Under the pieces are notes generated by a model. That model made no database searches, was not told where the DNA came from, and saw nothing but the letters and a program-made list of their open reading frames with translations. This document shows, one piece after another, positions 1 through 7,799 of a stretch of DNA of 32,941 bases (the first letter of the stretch is position 1; every line of letters starts with the position of its first letter). This stretch comes from Pseudomonadota bacterium. GTDB lineage: Bacteria > Pseudomonadota > Gammaproteobacteria > Burkholderiales > REEB80. The stretch covers positions 387,371 through 420,311 of the forward strand of contig JAGXAQ010000001.1 in NCBI GenBank assembly GCA_018971485.1. The letters run 5' to 3'. Made by a program: the position numbers and the translations under genes.

Positions 1-1002
1 GATATCCTGATGCTCCGTGATCCACTGGTACTGGGTATCCATGCCGATATCATTGAAGTTGTTGGTTGGTCCGCTTAAAGCTGTTCCGGTACCACCGGGT
101 AGCAGCCGGGTGTCCATGCCGAGCAGGCCGACTTCAAGGGCATTGGGTCCCCAGTCTTTTTCGGCTGCGATTCTCCAGTATGGGGCGATTCCGCTAATGA
201 CATTGCTATCCCCGCTATCCAGGGGGCCTTGGCCGGTGATTCCGGTTGCCCCTTGCCTGGCTGTGCGATAGCCGGTGATTTCGGCATAGAGCCAGTTATT
301 CCACCAGACATAGGCCCCCAGTCCGCCGACATCGCCGGCGAGTGTGCCATCCAGGAGGGGAGAAGCGACGGAGCCTGGTGCAGCAGAAGGTGAGCCATAA
401 GGAAATCCCCAGCCTGGCGTACTGTTCCAGACATCCTGGACTGTTGGGTTGTTGTTGAGGGTGAGACCCCATACCAGGGGCTTGCTTGAGGCAAGCAGGG
501 GGTTCTGGTAGCGGTCTGCAAACCGGATGTCCGTGTTGTCCATGCCCCAGGATCCGGAGCCGGCATCATAGGTCATCTGGATAAAGGCACCAAGTTTCGG
601 TGCAATCCGGCCGGCGTAAAACAGGCTGGCCTGCTGGGGGAACTGGGCCTGGCCATTCTGGGCCAGGGCTCCGGTAACGGCACTGTCAGGCAGGGCCTTG
701 CTGGTTCGGGTTACAGAAGCCTGAAACATCAGGGACAGGGGGGGCGTCTGGTTGAGCAGCAACAGATCCCGGTGAGAAAGTGTTGTGGTCTGAATCTGCT
801 TCATGTTGTCCGCAACGTAGCCATTGAGCTTGAATTGACGGCCAAATGGGGTCAATTCGGGAAATTGCGTGTGACAGGCCATACAGGCCAATCCGGTCTG
901 GCGGGCAAAACTGGGGACGGCCTGGGCGGTGACTGAAATACCAATACCGGATAGGCCTATCATCAGCGCGCTTAATTTTTTGGCGTAAGGAAGGGTTGCC
1001 AT
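1..1002 (-). CDS. Fused monoheme cytochrome c / outer-membrane porin (partial, 3' end outside window)
   Basis: Reading 1002 down to 1 on the minus strand gives 334 codons with no stop, so the gene leaves the window on the left. Residues 1-28 form a signal peptide (cleavage likely after TAQA), followed by FARQTG and one haem c site CMACH at residues 40-44, then FPELTPFGRQFKLNGY. The rest looks like a beta-barrel: alternating polar and hydrophobic residues, many aromatics, and the phrase MDNTDIRFAD. A single N-terminal haem site joined to a barrel is the architecture of fused cytochrome-porins, the family that includes the iron oxidase Cyc2. Such proteins are thought to pass electrons across the outer membrane. 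GGAG lies 7 bases before the ATG. Whether this is a true Cyc2 or another branch cannot be decided here. Confidence 0.8.
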   Translation of the reverse strand, partial: MATLPYAKKLSALMIGLSGIGISVTAQAVPSFARQTGLACMACHTQFPELTPFGRQFKLNGYVADNMKQIQTTTLSHRDLLLLNQTPPLSLMFQASVTRTSKALPDSAVTGALAQNGQAQFPQQASLFYAGRIAPKLGAFIQMTYDAGSGSWGMDNTDIRFADRYQNPLLASSKPLVWGLTLNNNPTVQDVWNSTPGWGFPYGSPSAAPGSVASPLLDGTLAGDVGGLGAYVWWNNWLYAEITGYRTARQGATGITGQGPLDSGDSNVISGIAPYWRIAAEKDWGPNALEVGLLGMDTRLLPGGTGTALSGPTNNFNDIGMDTQYQWITEHQDI

Positions 1003-1157
1003 TTTTATTCTCCACTGTGCGATGTTTCATACTTTATTTGTATGCAGTAGAGAATTTTAGACCAGCCAGAAAATAGGATTTTGATGTAAATCAACAACAA
1101 AACAGATTGTTAAATCTGGGCTTGGCTTAACAAGGTGGGTAACCTGCTAATTTAGCG

Positions 1158-1493
1158 TTAGGAAGTCAGTCCGCTAAGTGCCAGGTTCAGTTCTGTTTGT
1201 GAGCGTTCATATCGGCCTTTCCGGCAATAGATGAAGACCTGTTTGCCGCGGAGTTTGGGAACAGCCAGCATATAAGGGCCCATCCAGAGAGAGCTGGGCA
1301 CCATCTCGTCAATATTGTGGGGTGTTTCGCCTATAAAAACCTGCCATGCGGAATCATTGCGAAAAAAATCGTAGGCAACGTCGGCGTGACGCTGGACCAG
1401 TTTCCAGAATGAAGGCGTTAGCCCCCCTTTGATGAAGCTGCGATAACTGTATACACAGGTCATCAGGGCAAAGAGAGCAGCAAATTTTTTCAT
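1158..1493 (-). CDS. Small exported protein of unknown function
   Basis: A 111-residue protein I do not recognise. The first 16 or so residues (MKK then a hydrophobic stretch) look like a signal peptide or a single membrane anchor. The rest is mixed polar and aromatic, with no CxxCH or other clear cofactor motif. The ATG is preceded by AAGGAG at good spacing, which supports translation. It lies 155 bases upstream of the cytochrome-porin gene on the same strand and could be co-transcribed with it. It faces the binding-protein gene at 1799 across a 305-base divergent region. No function is proposed. Confidence 0.6.
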   Translation of the reverse strand: MKKFAALFALMTCVYSYRSFIKGGLTPSFWKLVQRHADVAYDFFRNDSAWQVFIGETPHNIDEMVPSSLWMGPYMLAVPKLRGKQVFIYCRKGRYERSQTELNLALSGLTS

Positions 1494-1798
1494 TGTTAGC
1501 GGGTCTCCTTAAGTGTTTATAAGCAGGGTATGGACATTTGATTGTGGCTGGAACAGTGATGAAACGGTATGACCGGGTCGCACCAGCAGTATAAACCTGG
1601 ATAGATTCTTAATCTATCTTAAAGTGTATGAATCAGTACAGGGTTTTTTTATTTTTGTGCCTTGCTTGCGTTGTCTGCCTTGCGCCTATATTTTCAGGAT
1701 GATGTGGATTTTGATTTAGTTTGTGGCTGGATTTTGGTACGATTGGCTTGCATTATTTCGTGGGTGGGTATTATGTATCTTTTTTCATGGTGGCCAGA
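1494..1798. promoter_or_regulatory. Divergent intergenic region with an 8-bp inverted repeat
   Basis: This 305-base region separates the leftward small exported gene from the rightward binding-protein gene and should hold promoters for both. It contains a perfect inverted repeat, GATAGATT at 1600-1607 and AATCTATC at 1611-1618 with a 3-base centre, in an AT-rich context next to a TATAAA-like hexamer. This could be an operator or a small hairpin. No assignable regulator site was recognised. Confidence 0.35.
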
Positions 1799-2797
1799 AT
1801 GAAAAATGCCTGGATCATGCTGGGAATGGCAGTGGTTTTTCTTGGCTTTTATGCCATGCCTTCTTGTTGGGCTGATTCAGGTGTGATTCAGCAGAAATTG
1901 CAGATCATACCTGGGAACAGCGATGATAATATGCTGGTTCTTGCTGCAGACGGGACTGTTATTCGGGGGGATGACGCGCTGGATTTGATGCAGGCTGGCC
2001 GGACCAGTTTGAATATCTGGCTGGGAGGGGAACATTTTTATGCTGCAAAGGCCCTTATACGGGCCTGGCAGAACCGGTACGGGGGAACGGTCGGGCTGAT
2101 TGAACTTAAGCCATATCAGGTTGTTGCCGGTGTAGTCGATGGAGGATGGATATATCGTGGCATTAGTTTTAGCATGCGCCCAGACATACTCGGTTTGCCT
2201 GATAAAAAAACCATACGGAAGTTGAAAGAAGCAGGCCTGGTCGCAAGGCAGGTGGTTTATGCCCACGATGAACTTGCTTTGCTGGTAGCCAGGGGAAATC
2301 CCAGGCATATTCACAGGATAGAAGATTTAGTGCATCCCAATCTCCGTGTCTGGTTACCCAATCCTGTTAATGAGCCGATCATGAAAAAATATGCCCGCCG
2401 GATGCTAGGGCGGTTTGATCTCTGGAGGCGGCTTTCCGGTGGGGCTTATTGTGTGGCGTGCCAAGGAGCGAAAGACGTTTATTTTACCTCCAATAGTGCA
2501 CAGGATATTCCGGAAGGAATTCGTTCGGGGCATGCAGATGTTGGATTGCTATGGTTAACGGAGTGCCAGAATGCCCTGGATAAGGGGTTTAAGGTCAGCC
2601 TGGTCCGGCTTCCTGCCTCCCAAAGCTTAAAAGGGGAGCGCAGTTATGTGGCTGCAACCGGATCATCGGACCGTCATCCGGTTGCAGCGCGCGAGTTTCT
2701 CGACTTTTTAGGTTCAAGACAGGCCCAGGCTATTCTGGTTCAGTATGGGTATGTAGGTGCGAATAGGTGGGAGCGCAGGGTTAGCCTGATTCGCTGA
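1799..2797 (+). CDS. Periplasmic ModA-like substrate-binding protein (orphan)
   Basis: Encodes 332 residues from the ATG at 1799. That start puts a clean signal peptide (MKNAWIML to CWA, cleavage near residue 25) at the N-terminus and has GGTGG just upstream. An in-frame TTG at 1721 would add 26 residues ahead of the signal and is unlikely. The body resembles type-2 periplasmic binding proteins of the molybdate/sulfate group (two-lobed alpha/beta fold, SGHADVGLLW near the C-terminal lobe). No ABC permease or ATPase lies nearby. A CVAC pair (C218, C221) plus C256 is unusual for ModA. The stop codon abuts the stop of the convergent BON gene with no base between them. The ligand is unknown. Confidence 0.7.
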   Translation: MKNAWIMLGMAVVFLGFYAMPSCWADSGVIQQKLQIIPGNSDDNMLVLAADGTVIRGDDALDLMQAGRTSLNIWLGGEHFYAAKALIRAWQNRYGGTVGLIELKPYQVVAGVVDGGWIYRGISFSMRPDILGLPDKKTIRKLKEAGLVARQVVYAHDELALLVARGNPRHIHRIEDLVHPNLRVWLPNPVNEPIMKKYARRMLGRFDLWRRLSGGAYCVACQGAKDVYFTSNSAQDIPEGIRSGHADVGLLWLTECQNALDKGFKVSLVRLPASQSLKGERSYVAATGSSDRHPVAAREFLDFLGSRQAQAILVQYGYVGANRWERRVSLIR

Positions 2798-3094
2798 TTA
2801 ATCCGTAATGTTGATTTTATTGATGATTTTTCGGGCTCCGGCATTCTTGGCCAAGGCATTGGCCTTGAACAGTAGCCAGTCACTTTGTACCTGGCCTTGA
2901 AGAATGAGCGCCTGTTGCTTCATTTTGACAGTAATAGGATAGCTGGAGAGTTCCGGATCCTGTTTAATGGCCCTCTGGACTTTTTGTGCCAGATTATCAG
3001 GAGGGCTTGCGGGGATGGTTTCAGATGCTGCGTTTAGGCTGGTTAACGCAGACATAAGGAACAGGAGAGAATAAACCCCGGTTTTTAGATTCAA
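2798..3094 (-). CDS. Periplasmic BON-domain protein
   Basis: A 98-residue protein with a signal peptide (residues 1-22, ending LNAA) and one BON domain from about residue 32 to the end. The typical pattern is visible: Lys/Asp-rich helix, PITVKM strand, LILQGQV strand, helix, and INKINI. BON domains bind phospholipid and occur in OsmY-like periplasmic or outer-membrane proteins, so a role in envelope maintenance is likely. The family is short, so the length is normal. It converges on the binding-protein gene with directly adjacent stop codons. Confidence 0.8.
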   Translation of the reverse strand: MNLKTGVYSLLFLMSALTSLNAASETIPASPPDNLAQKVQRAIKQDPELSSYPITVKMKQQALILQGQVQSDWLLFKANALAKNAGARKIINKINITD

Positions 3095-3114
3095 GAACCC
3101 TCCTTGCTTTGATA

Positions 3115-3140
3115 TACCCCCATTGAATGATGGGGGGTAT
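3115..3140. other. Intergenic hairpin between grxD and the BON gene
   Basis: ATACCCC at 3115-3121 pairs with GGGGTAT at 3134-3140 in the 50-base gap between the two minus-strand genes. No T-run follows, so a standard intrinsic terminator is not supported. It may slow or stabilise the transcript end. Confidence 0.35.
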
Positions 3141-3144
3141 TGAT

Positions 3145-3471
3145 TCAGGTTGTTTGAACTTGTGTGGCCTGTATCATTTTTTGCAGTTCGCCAGAATCAA
3201 ATAACTGACGCATGATGTCAGCCCCCCCTACAAATTCACCCTGGACATAAAGCTGGGGAATGGTAGGCCAGTTTGAATATTCTTTGATCCCTTGCCGGAT
3301 GGCAGGATCGACCATGACATCGACGGCAAGAACATTTTTAAGACCACAGGCTGATAAAAGTTGCACGGCGCTGGCAGAAAACCCGCACTGTGGCATCTGC
3401 GGGGTACCTTTCATGTAAAGTACAACCGGGTGGCTATTGATCTGGTTTTTGATAACTTCCTGAATATCCAA
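3145..3471 (-). CDS. grxD: Monothiol glutaredoxin, Grx4/GrxD family
   Basis: Encodes 108 residues when started at TTG 3471, which has AGGAG 8 bases upstream and gives the family's usual length and N-terminus. The CGFS active site is at residues 29-32, with the conserved Lys21, WPTIPQLY and GGADI (glutathione-binding) motifs. CGFS glutaredoxins bind a [2Fe-2S] cluster with glutathione and hand clusters to iron-sulfur proteins, working with BolA-type partners. The frame stays open to an ATG at 3594, adding 41 residues, but that ATG has no ribosome-binding site. Placement close to hemA-prfA-prmC is common in Betaproteobacteria. Confidence 0.9.
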   Translation of the reverse strand: MDIQEVIKNQINSHPVVLYMKGTPQMPQCGFSASAVQLLSACGLKNVLAVDVMVDPAIRQGIKEYSNWPTIPQLYVQGEFVGGADIMRQLFDSGELQKMIQATQVQTT

Positions 3472-3644
3472 TTGTGACTCCTGCTTCTTGAGCGTTAATT
3501 CATTGTCCCTATAGGACAGATTGCCTTGTTTGGCATGCTGTACTTTAGCCAGAATTTCCCCTGGAGTCAAGCTTGGCTGACATGATTCTCTCATATAATT
3601 ATATGATTTATATGCTAAGTTTATTGACTTTTCTCAAGTTTAAA

Positions 3645-4325
3645 TCAGAAAATACTTTCCAGAAAGCCCAGGCTGCGCTGCATCGCTTTTTTTGACGCTT
3701 TTGGGTTATAGCTTTCTCGTTCGTTACAGTTAAATCCATGACCTGCATCGAGGTAGATGTGGTTGATGACCCCGGGGTAGCGTTCTTTGAGGGTGGCAGG
3801 TACAGTCAGTGGAATGCTGTGATCGTTTTCACCGAAATGGGCCAGGACTGGTGAGCGGGGCGTCTCATCCAGAAAATTTTTAAGCTGCCCGGCATAGTAG
3901 CAGATGGACCCTGAGACGGATAAGCGGGTGGCGCTGAGCCAGGCAAGTGTTCCACCCCAGCAGAACCCCATAACGGCAACGGGGTTGTTTGTGCCAAAGT
4001 ATTCAATGCCTGCCTGGATGTCCTTGAGTGCGTTTTCCCAGTTTATCTGGTTCTTAAGGGCAATTCCTTCCTGCATGCCTGTTTCATCGTAGGCCAGTTC
4101 AATTCCTTTTTTTGCTCGATCGAACAAGGCTGGAGCCAGTGTGGTATAACCTTTTGAGGCAAGGCTGAGTGCAACAGAACGGATGTGGGCATTGACCCCA
4201 AAGATTTCCTGAATGACGATAATGTTCCCCTGCGATGGTTCTGCTGGGTGCGCACAAAAAGCTGACAGGTTATGCCGGTCGGAAGCGGTCAGGTTAATCC
4301 ATTCATTTCTGGTTGAATTTGTCAT
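3645..4325 (-). CDS. Dienelactone hydrolase family protein
   Basis: Encodes 226 residues, the usual length for dienelactone hydrolase. The catalytic triad of the family can be read: Cys122 in GFCWGG, Asp168 in GENDHSIP and His196 in DAGHGF, with the supporting Glu40 in IQEIFG. These enzymes are alpha/beta hydrolases that open lactone rings. The original substrate is dienelactone from chloroaromatic breakdown, but most chromosomal members have unknown substrates. No aromatic degradation genes are near, so a housekeeping or detoxification role is more likely. It lies 56 bases after prmC on the same strand and may belong to the hemA operon. It has no signal peptide, so it is cytoplasmic. Confidence 0.85.
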   Translation of the reverse strand: MTNSTRNEWINLTASDRHNLSAFCAHPAEPSQGNIIVIQEIFGVNAHIRSVALSLASKGYTTLAPALFDRAKKGIELAYDETGMQEGIALKNQINWENALKDIQAGIEYFGTNNPVAVMGFCWGGTLAWLSATRLSVSGSICYYAGQLKNFLDETPRSPVLAHFGENDHSIPLTVPATLKERYPGVINHIYLDAGHGFNCNERESYNPKASKKAMQRSLGFLESIF

Positions 4326-4381
4326 GGTGTTAGGCCTTTCGTGACAGTGTTCAAAGAATGTTCTGGTCGGGAAAAGAGGGG

Positions 4382-5227
4382 CTATGCAATACGCCCGCTA
4401 CTGATGCGATCAATACCGGCCAGATCCTGGGTACAACGAATATCATGATAGCCACAGCTTTTAAAAAGCTGGTAACAGGCTTTGGCCTGATTGTAGCCAT
4501 GCTCGCAAATCAGTAATCCCCCTTTCCTGAGATAGGGGGGAGCTTGGGTAATCAGGGTTTTTAGTGCGTCCAGCCCATCTTGGCCTGAAGTCAGTGCAAG
4601 CAGAGGTTCAAACCCCAGTTGTCTTAAATGGGGATCATCAGTCGCAATATAGGGCGGATTGGATACAATAACATCATATTGTTCGTTTGCAGACAATTTG
4701 CTGAACCAGTCAGACTTGAGGAACTTGATCTGGTTTAGCCCCAGACGTTTTGCATTGTGTTGAGCTAGAAACAGTGCATCACCGGAAATGTCGGTGGCCG
4801 TGATTTTCCAGTCCGGACGTGCTTTTGCAATGCTTAGCGCAATTGCACCGCTTCCTGTTCCCAGATCAAGGAGAGAGAGGGGTTGTGATGTGTCCAGACA
4901 GGACAAGACCAGTTCAACCAGACACTCGGTTTCGGGCCGGGGGATAAGTACGGAGGGGTTGATGTTCAGTTCAATGTCGTAAAATGCCATTTTGCCTGTA
5001 ATGTAGGCAAGAGGTTCTCCATTGAGCCTGCGTTCGGTCAATGCGAAGAAAGCATCTGACTGGGACAAGGATAAAGGGGTGTCTGGATGGCCCATCATCC
5101 AGGTGATGTCCTGAAGAAGAAGATGGGACATTAACAGACGTGATTCAAGCATAGCTTGTCTGGAATCAATGTGTAAGCTTGTTCTGATTTTGCTGGAAGC
5201 AAGCAAGAGGTGATCTTTCAGGTCCAT
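4382..5227 (-). CDS. prmC: Release factor glutamine methyltransferase PrmC
   Basis: Encodes 281 residues. It methylates the glutamine of the GGQ motif of release factors 1 and 2 using S-adenosylmethionine. Visible signatures are GEPLAYI near residue 70, IPRPETE at 95-101, the SAM-binding DLGTGSGAIALS from 121 and the catalytic NPPY at 190-193. It starts 6 bases after the stop of prfA, which encodes its substrate, so the two are co-translated. The family is also known as HemK because of its old link with the neighbouring hemA. Confidence 0.95.
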   Translation of the reverse strand: MDLKDHLLLASSKIRTSLHIDSRQAMLESRLLMSHLLLQDITWMMGHPDTPLSLSQSDAFFALTERRLNGEPLAYITGKMAFYDIELNINPSVLIPRPETECLVELVLSCLDTSQPLSLLDLGTGSGAIALSIAKARPDWKITATDISGDALFLAQHNAKRLGLNQIKFLKSDWFSKLSANEQYDVIVSNPPYIATDDPHLRQLGFEPLLALTSGQDGLDALKTLITQAPPYLRKGGLLICEHGYNQAKACYQLFKSCGYHDIRCTQDLAGIDRISSGRIA

Positions 5228-5233
5228 AACTTT

Positions 5234-6310
5234 TTATTCGGCTAATGAGGCTAAAAGTTCTGTCTGGTGTTCCTGTTCGAGTGGCTGAAGCAGATCCTCC
5301 AGATCACCATCCATTATGGCATCAATTTTATAAAGGGTTAGATTGATACGGTGATCGGTAACCCGCCCTTGTGGAAAATTGTAGGTCCGGATTCGTTCTG
5401 AACGATCTCCGGAGCCAATGAGTAATTTTCTTGTGGCAGCTTCTTTTGCATGTCGTTCACGGTTCTGCATGTCATTTAGGCGGGCTGCCAGTACAGATAA
5501 GGCTTGAGCCTTGTTTTTATGTTGGCTGCGCCCGTCCTGGCATTCTACAACCAGGCCGGTTGGCAGATGCGTTACTCGAACGGCCGAGTCAGTTTTGTTG
5601 ATATGCTGTCCTCCTGCCCCTGATGCACGAAAGGTATCAATGCGCAGATCTGTCGGGTTAATATGGATTTCCTCTGCCTCATCGGGTTCTGGCATGGCAG
5701 CAACAGTGCAGGCTGAAGTATGAATCCGGCCTTGAGTTTCAGTGGCAGGGACTCGTTGCACCCGGTGTCCACCCGACTCGAACTTGAGGCGTGAATAGGC
5801 GCATGGCCCAATAATTCGAACAATGACTTCCTTGTATCCCCCCAGATCACTGGGGCTTTCTGAAATCAGTTCGGTTGACCAGTGCTGCCGCTCAGCAAAA
5901 CGGGTGTACATGCGTAACAGGTCTGAGGCAAACAGGGCCGATTCCTCACCTCCCGTACCTGCCCTGATTTCCAGAAACAAGTTATGTTCATCATCCGGAT
6001 CCTTTGGTAAGAGAGCGATTTGAAGATCATGCTCAAGGTGATTTAAAGAGGTTTCAAGCAAGGCAATCTCTGTTTCAGCGTACTCACGCAGGTCAGGATC
6101 GTGAAGCATCCCCTGAGCAGTGATGAGATCATTTTGCTTTTCCAGATAGGAGCGATAAAGCAGGACAAGGGGAGAAATATCGGCATGCTCCTTTGTAAGC
6201 CGACGATAACTATCGAGGTTCTCAGTTGCTGTTTCCTGGCTCAGAAGCAGGTTGATTTCATCCAGACGGTCGCCCAGATCCGCGAGTTTCTTTTGTATTG
6301 AAGGGGTCAT
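5234..6310 (-). CDS. prfA: Peptide chain release factor 1
   Basis: Encodes 358 residues. It ends translation at UAA and UAG. The GGQ motif that triggers peptidyl-tRNA hydrolysis is at residues 233-235 ([10 protein letters not shown]). The PAT tripeptide at 188-190 is the codon-recognition motif typical of RF1 rather than RF2. The start ATG overlaps the hemA stop by four bases (ATGA), and prmC follows after 6 bases. Confidence 0.97.
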   Translation of the reverse strand: MTPSIQKKLADLGDRLDEINLLLSQETATENLDSYRRLTKEHADISPLVLLYRSYLEKQNDLITAQGMLHDPDLREYAETEIALLETSLNHLEHDLQIALLPKDPDDEHNLFLEIRAGTGGEESALFASDLLRMYTRFAERQHWSTELISESPSDLGGYKEVIVRIIGPCAYSRLKFESGGHRVQRVPATETQGRIHTSACTVAAMPEPDEAEEIHINPTDLRIDTFRASGAGGQHINKTDSAVRVTHLPTGLVVECQDGRSQHKNKAQALSVLAARLNDMQNRERHAKEAATRKLLIGSGDRSERIRTYNFPQGRVTDHRINLTLYKIDAIMDGDLEDLLQPLEQEHQTELLASLAE

Positions 6311-7560
6311 GTTCGGTCGTGAATAGAGTAAAGCCGGCGAAGCCAGTGATCCAGGTCATCTCGATCTTCACCGTTAAGCTTGTTGAGGGCATGAGTCGGG
6401 ATATGAAGGAATTTCTTGGTTAGGGCCAAAGCAAGTTGTTCTATGACCTGATCCGGATTATCCCCGGCCTGGAGGCGCCTTTTGGCTCTAAGAAGCTCCT
6501 GCTGTCGATAGGCTTCAACATGATCCCGTATGGCCACAATAGTGGGAACAACTTCACGTTTGTTAAGCCAGTCCATGAATTCGCCAACCCGTGCTTCAAT
6601 GATGACTTCAGCTTCAGCAGCCGCCTGTTGCCGGGCATTGATGTTGTCTTCGACGATCTGGGCCAGGTCGTCGATACTATAGAGATAAACATCATTCAAT
6701 TTCCCTACTTCTGGCTCAATGTCGCGCGGGACGGCAAGATCAGCCATAAACATTGGCTTATGGCGCCTTTGTTTGATTGATCGCTCCACAAGGCCCAATC
6801 CTAGAATGGGCAGCGGACTATCCGTAGAAGTGATGATGATATCCTGATGTGCGAGAGTTTCTGGTAATGTTGAGAAATCAATAGCCTGTCCGCCGAAACG
6901 GTGAGCCAGAAGCTGGGCCCTGGAGAAAGTTCGGCTGGCCACAGTGATTTGCCGAGGATGCTGTGCGGCAAAATGGGTCGCACACAGTTCGATCATTTCA
7001 CCCGCTCCAATGAATAAAACGGCCTGATCCGCAATTTTGTCAAAAATGCGCTCTGCCAGCTTGACAGTTGCAGCAGCCATTGAAATCTGGGCATGACCAA
7101 TATGGGTTCCGGAGCGGATTTCCTTGGCGACTGAAAAGGTAGTCTGGAAAAGCTTGTGGAGCAAGGCTCCAAGGCTTCCTGCTTTCTGGGCAGCTTTGAC
7201 CGCATCCTTGACTTGCCCGAGAATTTGCGTTTCCCCTAGCACCATTGAATCTAGCCCTCCTGCAACCCTGAAAATATGCCGAACGGCTTCACTTTGACAG
7301 AGGGTATAAAGAGCAGGGTTGATATGCTCGGAGTGGGGTTGGTGGTAGTGGGTAAGCCAGTCTGTTACTGCCTCAGGCTGGTCAGTGTGACAGTACAGCT
7401 CAGTACGGTTGCAGGTCGATATAATCGCTGCCTCTCTTACCGTTCCTTCCCGCATGAGCAGGTCCAACGCTTCAGGGAGCGTCTCAGAAGGGAACGCGAT
7501 TTGCTCCCGGATATCGATTGGAGCGCTGCGGTGGTTAAGTCCAAGCGTGTATAACTGCAT
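6307..7560 (-). CDS. hemA: Glutamyl-tRNA reductase
   Basis: Encodes 417 residues. It reduces glutamyl-tRNA to glutamate-1-semialdehyde with NADPH, the first committed step of tetrapyrrole (haem) synthesis. The catalytic Cys50 lies in STCNRTE. The [10 protein letters not shown] motif and an NADPH-binding segment (VLFIGAGEM) follow, then a C-terminal dimerisation helix. It is first in the operon hemA-prfA-prmC. A sigma-70-like promoter lies upstream at 7656-7684. Haem supply fits the cytochrome-porin at the left edge, but the operon order is general in proteobacteria. Confidence 0.97.
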   Translation of the reverse strand: MQLYTLGLNHRSAPIDIREQIAFPSETLPEALDLLMREGTVREAAIISTCNRTELYCHTDQPEAVTDWLTHYHQPHSEHINPALYTLCQSEAVRHIFRVAGGLDSMVLGETQILGQVKDAVKAAQKAGSLGALLHKLFQTTFSVAKEIRSGTHIGHAQISMAAATVKLAERIFDKIADQAVLFIGAGEMIELCATHFAAQHPRQITVASRTFSRAQLLAHRFGGQAIDFSTLPETLAHQDIIITSTDSPLPILGLGLVERSIKQRRHKPMFMADLAVPRDIEPEVGKLNDVYLYSIDDLAQIVEDNINARQQAAAEAEVIIEARVGEFMDWLNKREVVPTIVAIRDHVEAYRQQELLRAKRRLQAGDNPDQVIEQLALALTKKFLHIPTHALNKLNGEDRDDLDHWLRRLYSIHDRT

Positions 7561-7655
7561 CTTTGTTCAGTTTTTGCCTTAATACCAGGCATGGACCTGC
7601 TTCTCAGGCCGTGAATGGCTATGAAAGGTTTAGCATAACTATCTTTGACCTTCAG

Positions 7656-7684
7656 ATTATATCATTTTTTTGTATCCTCCCCAA
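7656..7684 (-). promoter_or_regulatory. Putative promoter of hemA-prfA-prmC
   Basis: On the minus strand, a consensus TATAAT (7656-7661) stands 17 bases downstream of TTGGGG (7679-7684). The -10 hexamer is perfect and the -35 matches only the TTG. It lies about 95 bases before the hemA start in the divergent region with cvrA. Confidence 0.5.
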
Positions 7685-7738
7685 TAATCGGGGCATGAGT
7701 GGTAAACAATGAGTACATGCGAATCAGCAATTCAGCGC

Positions 7739-7766
7739 TTGCGTCTTTTATGTAGGGCCCTATACG
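7739..7766 (+). promoter_or_regulatory. Putative promoter of the antiporter gene
   Basis: TTGCGT at 7739-7744 and TATACG at 7761-7766 are separated by 16 bases. The -10 ends right before an ATG at 7767, which would sit at or ahead of the transcription start. That favours the GTG at 7800 as the real translation start of the antiporter. Confidence 0.4.
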
Positions 7767-7799
7767 ATGTTAGGGCCAGTAGATGAACAGGAGCTCTTA

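Noticed and set aside
75-1030. Two minus-strand frames (75-569 and 686-1030) that look like separate genes
   Set aside because: They are out-of-frame shadows of the cytochrome-porin gene, whose own frame is open from 1002 to the window edge and has a signal peptide and haem motif.
1877-2314. 145-residue minus-strand frame inside the binding-protein gene
   Set aside because: Antisense shadow; no family resemblance, and the plus-strand gene has a signal peptide and coherent fold.
7709-7786. 25-codon frame upstream of the antiporter, a possible leader peptide
   Set aside because: The putative -35 and -10 boxes of the antiporter lie inside it, and it has no ribosome-binding site.
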